Source: Embleya sp045207655 (GTDB taxonomy: Bacteria > Actinomycetota > Actinomycetes > Streptomycetales > Streptomycetaceae). From it: DNA of 64,000 nt. The stretch is from contig NZ_CP108785.1 in the NCBI RefSeq assembly GCF_045207655.1, positions 806,001 through 870,000 on the forward strand, written 5' to 3'. The notes under the pieces were generated by a model. That model saw nothing but the letters and a program-made list of their open reading frames with translations. It was not told the origin of the DNA and did no database searches. Positions 24,324 to 32,830 of the stretch are shown here, piece after piece; the stretch's first letter is position 1; the number at the start of each line of letters is the position of its first letter. The position numbers and the translations under genes were made by a program.

Positions 24324-25490
24324 TCAGGCAGGCTGCTCGTCCTCGCGCAGCAGCAGAGCGAGGGCGCCGAGGGCGGCGGCGTTGACCCCGAGGTCGGCCT
24401 GGACCACGTCGACCGGCCATGCCACCCGAGGCAGCGCGAGCCGGTTTATCGCCTCCCGCACCGGATCGAGAACGAGCGAGCCCAGCTGCGCCAACTCGCC
24501 ACCCACCACGATGCGCTGGGGGTCGAGCTGCACGACCACGCCCGCCAACACCCGGCCAAGCCTGGCAGCCGCCGCGTCGACCACCCGGCACGCCACCGGC
24601 GACAGGTCCTGGGCCGCGGTGACCAGCGCGTCGAGATCCGCCAGTGCCAGCCCGCGCGCGGCACACGCGTCCAGCAGCGCGGCCCCGCCGATCAGTCCCT
24701 CCAGACAGCCCCGGCCACCGCAGTGACACGACGCGCCGTTGGGGTCCACGCTCACGTGACCGATCTCCCCCGCCCCGCCGCGTGCGCCCGTCACGGCGCG
24801 ACCGCCCACCACGAAGCCCCCGCCGATCCCCGTGGACCAACGGACGTAGACCAGGTCGTCGACCTGCCGTCCCGCGCCCCATGTCGCCTCGGCCAGCGCG
24901 GCCATCCGCGAGTTGTTTCCGATCGAAACCGCGACGCCCAACTCCTCGCCAACCAGCCGGCGCACCCCCTCGACCGGCGTCGAGGACGACGCGCCGCCCA
25001 GGACGCCGACCACCCCGATTCCCACCGCGGTGAGCCCGGACAGCCCGATCCCGCCGCGTTCGGCGACGGCGCGGACCAGTGTCACCACGGTGTCCGCCGT
25101 CACCTCGGGGACCGCGTCCTCGGCGATGTCCGCGAGACCGGTCGCGACGACCTCGTGGGAGGCGTTCGCGATGACCAGACGCACCCGACGGCGGCCCACG
25201 TCGACGCCCACGTACAGCCCCGCCGAGGGATTGAGGGCCACCAGCGCCGCGGGCCGGCCGCGCCCGCGCCCGGCCGACCCGGCGGCCTCCTGCTCGATCA
25301 TCGCGCCGCGTTCCAGGAGTTCGGCGACGACGCCGAACATCGTGGTCTTCGGCAGTCCCGTGCGCCGGCACAGTTCCGCGCGGCTGAGGGCGCCGGAACG
25401 GCGCAGTTCCGCAAGGACCAGGTCTTCATAGCCCGCCCTCGCACGGCGGGTCGTAGAGATACTCACCGAGCCATGATGGCCATCGGCCAC
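24324..25490 (-). CDS. ROK-family transcriptional regulator
   Basis: 388-residue regulator. A winged helix-turn-helix at about residues 20-75 (LRRSGALSRAELCRRTGLPK) is followed by a sugar-kinase-like ROK domain: VGVDVGRRRVRLVIAN, VGIGVVGVL, and the zinc/ROK motif region GEIGHVSVDPNGASCHCGGRGCLEG with the usual Cys-x-Cys-x4-Cys ligands. The kinase-type GTGIGGG loop appears as STGIGGGFVVGG. ROK repressors usually respond to sugars, so this gene suggests that the sulfatase cluster is induced by a carbohydrate. GTG 25466 (SISTTRRARAGYEDL) is a good alternative start. It is co-oriented with, and upstream of, the sulfatase gene. Confidence 0.88.
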   Translation of the reverse strand: MADGHHGSVSISTTRRARAGYEDLVLAELRRSGALSRAELCRRTGLPKTTMFGVVAELLERGAMIEQEAAGSAGRGRGRPAALVALNPSAGLYVGVDVGRRRVRLVIANASHEVVATGLADIAEDAVPEVTADTVVTLVRAVAERGGIGLSGLTAVGIGVVGVLGGASSSTPVEGVRRLVGEELGVAVSIGNNSRMAALAEATWGAGRQVDDLVYVRWSTGIGGGFVVGGRAVTGARGGAGEIGHVSVDPNGASCHCGGRGCLEGLIGGAALLDACAARGLALADLDALVTAAQDLSPVACRVVDAAAARLGRVLAGVVVQLDPQRIVVGGELAQLGSLVLDPVREAINRLALPRVAWPVDVVQADLGVNAAALGALALLLREDEQPA

Positions 25491-25705
25491 TTATTTGGTC
25501 AAAACCAGGAATAATTATTGGCCCACTGTGCGGCATCCCGAGGTACGTCCGCCCGGGCGGACGAGGTCATCCGTCGACCTGGTCCGGCCGCCGAGGAGAC
25601 CGGCGACACCCGGGAGCCTGCCGGTTCCACCGACCACCGGCGCGCGCCTCATGATGATGCGACCTGTGATCGTCTCGGCGCCAGGTGGCCACCGCACGCC
25701 GCAGG

Positions 25706-26422
25706 TCAACCGGATGCGGGCCGCAGATTGTTCATGAGCAGGCCGAGGGCGAACTCGAAGCGGTCGTGTCCGGTACCGGAGATCAGCTCGGCGGCATGGC
25801 GTCGAGTATGCGGGAATTTCTCGGCAGGCAGTGCGGTGAAGCGGTCCAACAACTCCTCGTGGCCGAGTACCCATTCCTGATCCTGGTGCCGGCGCCGCTG
25901 CTGGACCAGCGACTGCTCCAGTGCGTAGGCGCTGACGTAGAGGGACAGCGCGTCGCGGGCCCATCCGGCCGTCCTCGGTTCGATGCCGCCCGCGAGCAGG
26001 ATCGCCAGGATTCCTTCGCCGACCCGCAGCATTTCCGGGTTGGTCGACACCATGGCCAGCGCGGCGCGCGAGATTCCGGGGTATCTCAGGTACAGGTCGC
26101 GGATCTGCGTGTACACCCCGAGTAGCTGCTCGCGCCAGGCGCTCGGGTCCGGCTCGGGGAGCACGACCTCGGCGTAGAGCCTGCCGATCAGCAGATCGTC
26201 GATGTCGTCCTTGTTGACGATGTGCGCGTACAGCGACGACGGGCCAGTGCCGAGTACGGCGGCGACCCGGCGGATGGTCAGCGCGTCATACCCCTCGGTG
26301 GCGACGACTTCCAGGGCGGCGTCGGTGATCCGTTCGACGGTGATCGGCTTCTTGCGCGGTGCCGCCTCGGCCGCGGGTTGGGCATGGCGGGCTGCGCGGC
26401 GTTGGCGGGGATCGGCGGACAT
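25706..26422 (-). CDS. TetR-family transcriptional repressor
   Basis: About 238 residues. The N-terminal TetR helix-turn-helix is clear (ITDAALEVVATEGYDALTIR, LGTGPSSLYAHIVNKDDI), followed by the TetR_C_1-like ligand domain. The start is MSADPRQRR at 26422; GTG 26431 is possible. It diverges from the FAD monooxygenase gene, and three operator palindromes fill the 98-bp gap, so it most likely represses the monooxygenase and itself until a small-molecule ligand binds. Ligand unknown. Confidence 0.9.
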   Translation of the reverse strand: MSADPRQRRAARHAQPAAEAAPRKKPITVERITDAALEVVATEGYDALTIRRVAAVLGTGPSSLYAHIVNKDDIDDLLIGRLYAEVVLPEPDPSAWREQLLGVYTQIRDLYLRYPGISRAALAMVSTNPEMLRVGEGILAILLAGGIEPRTAGWARDALSLYVSAYALEQSLVQQRRRHQDQEWVLGHEELLDRFTALPAEKFPHTRRHAAELISGTGHDRFEFALGLLMNNLRPASG

Positions 26423-26442
26423 GCCGGCCACTATAACTTGAC

Positions 26443-26498
26443 ACGATCTAAGTTCGTTGAGTAGAACTTAGTTCGTCACAGCAACGAACTAAGTTCGT
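26443..26498. promoter_or_regulatory. Triple operator array between TetR and monooxygenase genes
   Basis: Three palindromes share the core AACT-N-AGTT. They are ACGATCTAAGTTCGT (26443-26457, one mismatch), GAACTTAGTTC within 26464-26474, and ACGAACTAAGTTCGT (26484-26498, perfect 7-bp arms). Centres are 26450, 26469 and 26491. They lie in AT-richer divergent promoter DNA, as expected for the adjacent TetR repressor. Confidence 0.8.
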
Positions 26499-26520
26499 GT
26501 CGATGTTCCGGAGGTGTGTG

Positions 26521-27645
26521 ATGCGAGTTTCCGTTGTCGGAGCCGGTCTGGGAGGTCTGGCTCTCGCGCAGGGTCTGCGTGGTGCCGGGATCGAGGCCGA
26601 CGTGTTCGAGCGCGACCCGGGGATCGTCGCACGGTTCCAGGGCTACCGGCTCGTGCTGAACCCGATCGGTTTCCAGGCGGTACGCGACTGCCTGCCCACA
26701 CGCTGGCACCCACTGCTGGACGAGATCGCCATGGACGCCTCCGCCGAACAGCTGATCCTGGACCCGCAGCTGAACGAGATCGGCAGGCTCGGCGCGGGCC
26801 GGACCGGCATCGTGGTCGACCGGCAGGTGCTGCGACACCTGTTGCTGACCGGCCTCACCGTGCACACCGATGCCGCCCTGACCGGCTACGACGTGTCGGC
26901 CGACGGCAAGGTCCGAGCCCGGTTCGCCCACCGCGACCCGGCCACCGCCGACCTGCTCGTCGGCGCGGACGGCGTCACCTCCGCGGTCCGCCGGGTGTTG
27001 TCGCCGCAGACCACCCCGACCGACACCGGCGTCCGGTTCGTCATCGGCCGCACCCCGCTGACCGACGAGTTCGCCGGCCTGTCCAAGGCCTACGGCTCGA
27101 AGATCGCGGGTGACGGCGTCGGCCTGCTGCTCGGCGCGATGCGCTTCCGTACCCCGCCGAAGCAGGCCGCCGAGCAACTGGCCCCCGAAGTCACGCTGCC
27201 CGACATCGGCGACTACGTGCGCTGGGCCATGATCCTGCCGCCGAACGGCTCGCCGGCGGACCTGACCGCGCAGGACGCCGTGCTGTCCAGGATGGAAGGC
27301 TGGCACCCGGAGTTGCGCGCGCTGATCGAGCAGGCCGACCCGGACAACAGCACGCTGCTGTCCATCCGGGTGGTCAAGCCCGGTGAGCGCTGGGCGTCCG
27401 GCCCGGTCACGCTGCTCGGCGACGCGATCCACGCCACCTCCCCGACCGGCGGCAACGGCGCGAACACCGCGCTGCGCGATGCCGACCTGCTGCGCCGCTG
27501 CCTGATCGAGGCCAACGAAGGCCGCCGGGATCTGCTCGGCGCGGTCGACGACTACGAGCGGCAGATGTTCGAGTACGGCGCCGAGGCCGTGCGCAGCAGT
27601 CTCGAGAAGCTGCCCGCCTTCGCCCCCGAAGCGAAACTGTCCTGA
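26521..27645 (+). CDS. FAD-dependent monooxygenase (PHBH/UbiH-type)
   Basis: 374-residue flavoprotein hydroxylase. The N-terminal Rossmann motif GAGLGGLALAQGLRGAG binds the ADP part of FAD, VDRQVLRHLL carries the family Arg, LLVGADGVTSAVRR is the DG motif and VTLLGDAIHATSPTGGNGANTAL is the GD motif. It should use NAD(P)H and O2 to hydroxylate or epoxidise a small aromatic or antibiotic; inactivating monooxygenases of this size (TetX-like) are a possibility. GGAGG lies six nt before the ATG. It is controlled from the triple operator and stands alone. Confidence 0.9.
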   Translation: MRVSVVGAGLGGLALAQGLRGAGIEADVFERDPGIVARFQGYRLVLNPIGFQAVRDCLPTRWHPLLDEIAMDASAEQLILDPQLNEIGRLGAGRTGIVVDRQVLRHLLLTGLTVHTDAALTGYDVSADGKVRARFAHRDPATADLLVGADGVTSAVRRVLSPQTTPTDTGVRFVIGRTPLTDEFAGLSKAYGSKIAGDGVGLLLGAMRFRTPPKQAAEQLAPEVTLPDIGDYVRWAMILPPNGSPADLTAQDAVLSRMEGWHPELRALIEQADPDNSTLLSIRVVKPGERWASGPVTLLGDAIHATSPTGGNGANTALRDADLLRRCLIEANEGRRDLLGAVDDYERQMFEYGAEAVRSSLEKLPAFAPEAKLS

Positions 27646-27870
27646 GGCCGAGACGCACCCTGCGCGATCGACCGGACCCGCCCGGTCGTGGACATACCGA
27701 TCCCCGCCGGTCGACGACGCGGTCGACTACCGGAGGGCCGGCGAAAGATCGTTCGGCCGTTGGCAGCGCGCGGTGGCGCTGCCGTCCTTGCGCGGCACTC
27801 GGTGACTCGTTCGCCGCGGGACCGCTGGTCCTGCCGCAGGTGGCACTCGATCCGTGCTTCCGTTCCGGCA

Positions 27871-28330
27871 ATGACAACGCCCTTCTCAGGAAGTGCGTCG
27901 GGCGCGGCGGCACCCGACGGTGCCGGTGCGAGGGCAGTCCGGCACACGGCGCACGCATGCGGTGCCGGCGTGGACGGGGCGGCGGCGCGTTTCGCGGCCG
28001 TGCGCGGCGGCCTGGTCCTCGCCGCCGCGCAACTGGCCCGCGAACACGGCGACGCCGACTGCGAGGCCTGGCCCCGGACGCTGTGGTCCGACCCCGAGGC
28101 ACCGCGCGAAATGCGGGTGAGCGCCGCACTGGGGTGGCTGTGCCTGACCGACGCGGCCGTACCGGACGAGCTGCGCACCGTCGTGGACGAGTGCGCCACC
28201 GAAGCCACGGCCCGGCTGATGGCGCCACTGCCGTGGATGCGCGCGGTCGACTACGGGCGTGACGCGGGACTGCAACGCTGCGTCCGAGCACTGCTTCACC
28301 CTGACGCCCCTGAACCCGAATCGCCATGGA
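27871..28330 (+). pseudogene. Possible decayed gene (helical repeat-like fragment)
   Basis: A frame with strong third-position GC from about 27960 to 28290 reads LVLAAAQLAREHGDADCEAW and MRVSAALGWLCLTDAAVPDEL, resembling one or two HEAT-like repeats of actinobacterial proteins. No ribosome site precedes the ATG at 27871, and beyond ~28300 the frame becomes random-looking. The remainder to 28705 holds nothing I can identify. Confidence 0.4.
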
Positions 28331-28705
28331 CTGCGTGGCCCGCCTCCCGATTCGACCGCACCCTACTCAATCGCCCGGTTGAACCCGGTGTGGCCCCTGC
28401 AAAGCCCCAAACCAGAGATGCAGTCGGGGTGGCACGCGATGTGAGGATGAGCGCGCTCGACCTTCGGCAGTGCGGGCAACCCTCCGGAATGCCGTCATCA
28501 ACGGCGGGCCGCCGCACGGGCGGGTCGCCCGGAGTCAAGACTTGCACGCCCGAGACTTGCGCTGCCGGTCGGTCCCACGACTGCGGAGCGGTGATCTGTC
28601 GCAGAGCCTGGGCCGCTTGGGACGCGATCCGGGCGAGCTGCTGCTCCAAAACGCCCGTCGTCGAGGCCCTCATCGCTGCCTGCGGGCGGTGTGATGCCTG
28701 TGGGC

Positions 28706-29194
28706 TCAGCCTTGTTCCTCGCCGCCGACCGCGGCTTCGTACGCGAGCAAAGTATCGACGAACAGTTGCTGCTGATCCGGCGTCAGGGGGGCCAGCGCCT
28801 TGCGCCACGCGGTCGCGCCCGGGGCGAGCCAGGCAGTGATCGCGGGTTGTTGGTCGTCCGCAATGCCGATGATCCGACGACGCCGGTCCGCCTCGTCCTC
28901 GCGCCGTTCCAGGATTCCCTTCCGGCTCAGGTCGCCCACCAGCAGGCTCACCGTCGTCGGCGCGACCTGTAGTCGGGCCGCCAACTCGTTCACGGTCATC
29001 GGCCCGTCGAAGAGCAGGTAGGAGAGCAGCGAGAGGTGGCGCGGCGCCAGGGCGAAGGACTGCAGCACCTCGGGCACGGGGATCTTCTTGACCCGGCCCA
29101 CCATCCGGGGCATGAGCAGCAGCAGGGCTCGTACGGCGTCGTCGACCCCGTCGCCGCCGCCCTCCGCGGCATAGCGCGACTCGGGCCTTGACAT
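28706..29194 (-). CDS. MarR-family transcriptional regulator
   Basis: 162-residue winged-helix regulator: FALAPRHLSLLSYLLFDGPMTVNELAARLQVAPTTVS spans the helix-turn-helix in two steps, and RREDEADRRRRIIGI is the wing with the conserved DxRxR. ATG 29194 has GGAGGGG at good spacing. It diverges from the tautomerase gene, and two palindromes lie between them. Regulation of the tautomerase by this protein is the simplest reading. Confidence 0.88.
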   Translation of the reverse strand: MSRPESRYAAEGGGDGVDDAVRALLLLMPRMVGRVKKIPVPEVLQSFALAPRHLSLLSYLLFDGPMTVNELAARLQVAPTTVSLLVGDLSRKGILERREDEADRRRRIIGIADDQQPAITAWLAPGATAWRKALAPLTPDQQQLFVDTLLAYEAAVGGEEQG

Positions 29195-29212
29195 CGCACG
29201 CCCCTCCACGTT

Positions 29213-29249
29213 TATCTTTGCTGTCAAAGATATGTTGCTTGCAAAGCAA
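29213..29249. promoter_or_regulatory. Two palindromes in MarR-tautomerase divergent promoter
   Basis: TATCTTTG-N4-CAAAGATA (29213-29232) is a perfect 8-bp inverted repeat. TTGCTT-N3-AAGCAA (29235-29249) is a second one beside it. Both sit in an AT-rich pocket and are probable MarR operators. Confidence 0.7.
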
Positions 29250-29288
29250 GCTTCATCGTACGTACCGGCCCGAACGGAGTTGCCACCC

Positions 29289-29672
29289 ATGCCGCACTTC
29301 AGCGTGCACATCCGCGAAGAAACCCTCGACGGGATGGTGGAACCGAAGTTGATCAGCGCCCTGACCGACGCGGTCGGTGCCGTCTACGGCGAGGAGTTCA
29401 GCCGCCTCGTCGGGGTCGACCTGATCGGCATCCCGCAGCACCGCCGGGGCATCGGCGGCAAACCGACCGACAACGATGCACCCCTTGTCACCCTCAGCAT
29501 GCGCGAGGCCGCCTATCACCTGCCCCAGGTCGCGGACGCTCCCGCCCGCCTGGTCGCCACCACCACCGACGCACTGGCCGGCGTGCTCGGCGAGGCCGTC
29601 CGCAAGCAGGTCATCGTGACCATCGTCGGCGTCCCCGACGGCCGCACCGGAGTCGCCGGCACGGTGGCCTGA
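29289..29672 (+). CDS. Tautomerase-superfamily (4-OT-like) enzyme
   Basis: 127-residue protein starting MPHFSVHIREETLDG. The Pro exposed after Met removal is the catalytic base of the tautomerase superfamily. The length suits the two-module cis-CaaD/MSAD-like or actinobacterial tautomerase group rather than the 62-residue 4-OT. ATG 29289 is chosen because only it gives the N-terminal Pro; ribosome site GGAG is about 11 nt upstream. It is followed by a terminator. Confidence 0.8.
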   Translation: MPHFSVHIREETLDGMVEPKLISALTDAVGAVYGEEFSRLVGVDLIGIPQHRRGIGGKPTDNDAPLVTLSMREAAYHLPQVADAPARLVATTTDALAGVLGEAVRKQVIVTIVGVPDGRTGVAGTVA

Positions 29673-29676
29673 CGCA

Positions 29677-29716
29677 CGGGCGCAGGCCGGGGCGACCCGC
29701 TCCCGGCCTGCGCCCG
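29677..29716 (+). terminator. Terminator after tautomerase gene
   Basis: Perfect 14-15-bp stem (29677-29691 with 29702-29716), starting five nt after the stop codon. Confidence 0.75.
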
Positions 29717-29797
29717 CGCTCTGTCATCGACGAGAGCGGCGGCAGGCACGGTAGTTCGGGCGAATCCTCTTCACGAATCCTCGTGATCGGTGTGTCG

Positions 29798-29839
29798 TCG
29801 TCCCGTCCCGCCGAGCATCGGCTCGGCGGGACGGGACGA
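29798..29839 (-). terminator. Terminator after LAxTG protein gene
   Basis: Perfect 19-bp stem (29798-29816 with 29821-29839) with an ATCG loop, about 40 bp downstream of the minus-strand stop at 29882. Confidence 0.8.
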
Positions 29840-29881
29840 TCGACAGGGTCCGCCGTACACGGTCGGGCCCGGTTCGGACCG

Positions 29882-30640
29882 TCAGGCGGCGTGGTTGCCC
29901 CGGCGCCTGCGCAACAGGATGCCGCCGCCGACCAGGATCGCGGCGGTGACGAGGAGTCCGCCCACCGCGACCGTGCCGGTCTGCGCGAGCGACTTGCCGC
30001 CGCCTCCGGTCGTCGCGGGCTTCGAGGTCGTCGGGGCGACCGAGTCCGAGGCGGTCGGCGACGCGGACGACGAAGGACTACCGGTACCGGCCGACGAGGT
30101 GACGGGCGCGGGGGTCTTCGTGCCGTCGACCGGCGGCTTGCTGGTCGAGGGAACCGCGCTGGTCGGCGGCGCGGTGGTCGGCGGGCTGGTCGTCGGGGGC
30201 TTGGTGGTCGGCGGCGTTGTCGGCGGCTTGGCCGGGCAGGCGTGCGACAGGTTGAACCACTTCACCTCGCCACCCTTGACCTGGGCGACCGCGGAGGTCA
30301 GCGTGGCCCCGGCCGGCGACGCCACGTACGCGTGCTTGTCGCTGGGAGGTCCGAAGGTGGTTATCACCTGCGGGCCGCCCGGCTGGAACGTCACGGTCAG
30401 CTTGACGAAGTCCGTCCCGTTCGTGGGAAGCACGAAGTGCCACCCGTCCTTGTCGGCGGGGATCGTGTTCGGGCACTCGCCCCGCTCCACCCCATCGCTG
30501 GTGGCGGTCAGTGGGAGCTTCTGGTGCAGGTTTACGGTGTACGTGTCGCCGGTGGCGAAGGCCGGCGCCGTGCCGGCGGCCAAGACGAGCGGCACGGCGA
30601 GTGCGGTGGCCCAACGCATTGCCTTGGAAGGCGAAGACAT
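29882..30640 (-). CDS. Sortase-anchored (LAxTG) surface protein
   Basis: 252-residue exported wall protein. A signal peptide (ALAVPLVLAAGTAPAFA) is followed by a ~115-residue beta-rich domain with one Cys pair (GECPNT, SHACPAK). A Pro/Thr/Ser-rich wall-spanning stretch follows, then SLAQTG, a hydrophobic helix and the RRRRG tail. LAxTG is the form used by class E sortases of Streptomyces and relatives; no sortase gene is in the window. ATG 30640 has AGAGG at good spacing. The binding or structural role of the head domain is unknown. Confidence 0.85.
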   Translation of the reverse strand: MSSPSKAMRWATALAVPLVLAAGTAPAFATGDTYTVNLHQKLPLTATSDGVERGECPNTIPADKDGWHFVLPTNGTDFVKLTVTFQPGGPQVITTFGPPSDKHAYVASPAGATLTSAVAQVKGGEVKWFNLSHACPAKPPTTPPTTKPPTTSPPTTAPPTSAVPSTSKPPVDGTKTPAPVTSSAGTGSPSSSASPTASDSVAPTTSKPATTGGGGKSLAQTGTVAVGGLLVTAAILVGGGILLRRRRGNHAA

Positions 30641-30839
30641 GGTGATACCTCTTGGGCAGAAGTAAGTTGCGGCCCAGGGGGTCAGTCGTGTCACCCGGCA
30701 CGAGAGCCGCAGCCGAGACCCCTCGACACGCTCGCCCGAAAGACCGTTTCGTCCGCCCGGAACCGAAAAGACCCTCGATGAGGGCAGCCGAGATTCCCAT
30801 CACGGAGAGCTCCACGTCAAGATAGAATTGTCCGGGTAG

Positions 30840-31153
30840 CAGTAGTTATCCGCTTTATCCGCCTTGCTCGGGTATAACGATTTCCCACAACACGGCATTT
30901 TTTGGCCGTCGTCGCACGCCCGGACGCGTTGACCGGACCCGATTTCACGCCCATATGCCCCACTTCGGCATTTCGCGAAGTCCGGCCATGCCGAACCAAC
31001 CATGTCGACCGAGCATTTCCGGCCACTGGACGCGCGCCCCGCGCCCGTCGACACCTCCGACCGCCGGTCGGTCCCCGGTCCTCGCCCGTCACAGGCGGCG
31101 ATCACCGTCTTCGCCCACGTCCGTACCTCTTCCTGCCACCGGTCGGCGCGGCG
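30840..31153. other. Region without a confident gene
   Basis: AT-richer pocket at 30835-30905, probably the promoter region of the LAxTG gene or of lost neighbours. No supported coding frame. Confidence 0.4.
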
Positions 31154-31471
31154 GTGAACTCGGCGCGCCGGACGATCAAGCGCCGGCGGAGGTCGAGCAA
31201 GACAGTCGCCGTCCTCGGCATCACCGGCCACGCCCGCGTCACCCCGGATGCGATATCCCGGCCCGACCGGACGAAGCAGCTGCCCGACCGGCATGTCACC
31301 GTCGCCCATACCACGCTCACAGTGCGCCGGGCCGATGCGCCCACCGAACACCGCCCGCTCCGCGACGGCGAACTCGCCGACTGGCCGCGCGTTCTGGAGG
31401 TCCCGCTCACGACGGACGAGGAAAAGCGCCTCCTCGAGCGGGCCACGGAGGCGGTTGCGGCGAACGCGTGA
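31154..31471 (+). pseudogene. Possible gene fragment with GITGH motif
   Basis: About 105 codons with strong third-position GC, starting near VNSARRTIKRRRR and running AVLGITGHARVTPDAISRP to VLEVPLTTDEEKRLLERA and stop. The GITGH start resembles the beginning of SLOG/DprA-type nucleotide-binding domains, but the expected middle is missing. No ribosome site is seen. It may be a gene with an internal deletion. From 31475 to 32050 nothing is recognisable. Confidence 0.3.
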
Positions 31472-32050
31472 ACACACGCCTGCCTCGATGCCCGGCTCTG
31501 GTGACGGTTCAACCAGTCAGGGGCATGACCACCGGCCTTTCCGCAGGTCGGGAGCCTCTGCACCCGGTGAATGTGTCGATCGGTGCCGTGGGACGGTCAG
31601 GCAGGGAACGACCGGAGAAGCACGCGATCGACATCGACGTCTTGCCGGGGCCGGACGGCCGGCAAGGGCGAACACTCGTACGCGCCACCGCCGTCCGGCG
31701 CGCAAAGGATTCCGGTCGGCCGTCGCCTGCCCCCGACGGTGGTGTTCAGGGTGACCGCTTCCGGTCGTCCCTTGCGTCGAGTCGGCCACCTCGAAGCCGA
31801 GAGGATCCTGAGAGGGGGCGCCCACGGGGTGTCCCGCCGGCTCCCGCCGCCGGTGCGGGTTCGTGTGCGCACGGCCGGCGGCGACGAGGCCCCCCGACGA
31901 CCTCGACGCCGCTCTCGGCCGCACCGTGCAGCGGACCTGCACAACTCTCCTACGACACCGGTCGGTCGCGTTCGCCGCGCGGTCGATCAACGCGCGCGCA
32001 GCCGCGGATCTCCTTGTCCACCGCGGCGCCGAACCCGCAGGGGCGCTTTC

Positions 32051-32830
32051 TCACGTGTCCCGACGCTCCAACAGCCACCCGGCCGTACCGAGGGCGAGCG
32101 CCAGATACACAGCGCAGACAACGGTCGCCATCATGGTCGAGGGCCGGCCGGCCTGCGCGGGGCCGGTCGTCGTGCTCAACGCCTGGAACACCGACTGGAG
32201 TGTCCAACTCCGCGCGGTATCGCTCGCGGCGGTCACCATCGGCGCGACGAAGAACAGGCCGAACAGCGCCGTGACCGCGCCCGCCGAATGCCGCACAATG
32301 GCGCCCACGGCCAACCCCAACACGGCCATCACGGCCACGAACGCGCCGGTCGCCACCACCGCGCGCAGCACGTGCGGGTCGCCGAGGCCGACGTCGAGGT
32401 CCTTGTCGGCCAGGATCGACCGACCCACCACGAATGTCGCGAACGCGATCGTCTCCCCGACCGCCAGTGTCACACCTCCGGTCACCAATACCTTCGCCGC
32501 CAACACCCGACGCCGTCGGGGCACCGCGGCGAAGGTGGTCCGGATCAGGCCCGAGCCGTACTCCGAGCTCGTCGTGAGCACCCCGAGCGCGCCCAGCGCG
32601 AGCACAACGACGTAGTAGCCGCCGCTGAAGCCGAACCGGACCGGGTCGAACCGGGCGCGTTCGTCGGCCGTCATACCGTCCCAATCGGCGACCAGGTTGC
32701 CGTAGTCGAACGCGCCGAGACCCAACGCCACCACGGCAGCGAGCCCGATCATCAGATAGGTGGACCGGATCGAGCGCAGCTTGATCCATTCCGAGGCGAG
32801 CACGCCCCGGGAGATACGCACAGACGTCAT
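32051..32830 (-). CDS. ABC-2 type transporter permease
   Basis: 259-residue membrane protein with six hydrophobic helices in the ABC2_membrane layout. It starts RGVLASEWIKLRSIRST, the usual first amphipathic motif of actinobacterial ABC-2 permeases, and has TTSSEYGSGLIRTTFAAVPRR before the third helix. Its start overlaps the ATPase stop as ATGA. With the ATPase it should form an exporter, possibly for a peptide or drug; the divergent two-component system is the likely controller. Confidence 0.88.
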   Translation of the reverse strand: MTSVRISRGVLASEWIKLRSIRSTYLMIGLAAVVALGLGAFDYGNLVADWDGMTADERARFDPVRFGFSGGYYVVVLALGALGVLTTSSEYGSGLIRTTFAAVPRRRRVLAAKVLVTGGVTLAVGETIAFATFVVGRSILADKDLDVGLGDPHVLRAVVATGAFVAVMAVLGLAVGAIVRHSAGAVTALFGLFFVAPMVTAASDTARSWTLQSVFQALSTTTGPAQAGRPSTMMATVVCAVYLALALGTAGWLLERRDT

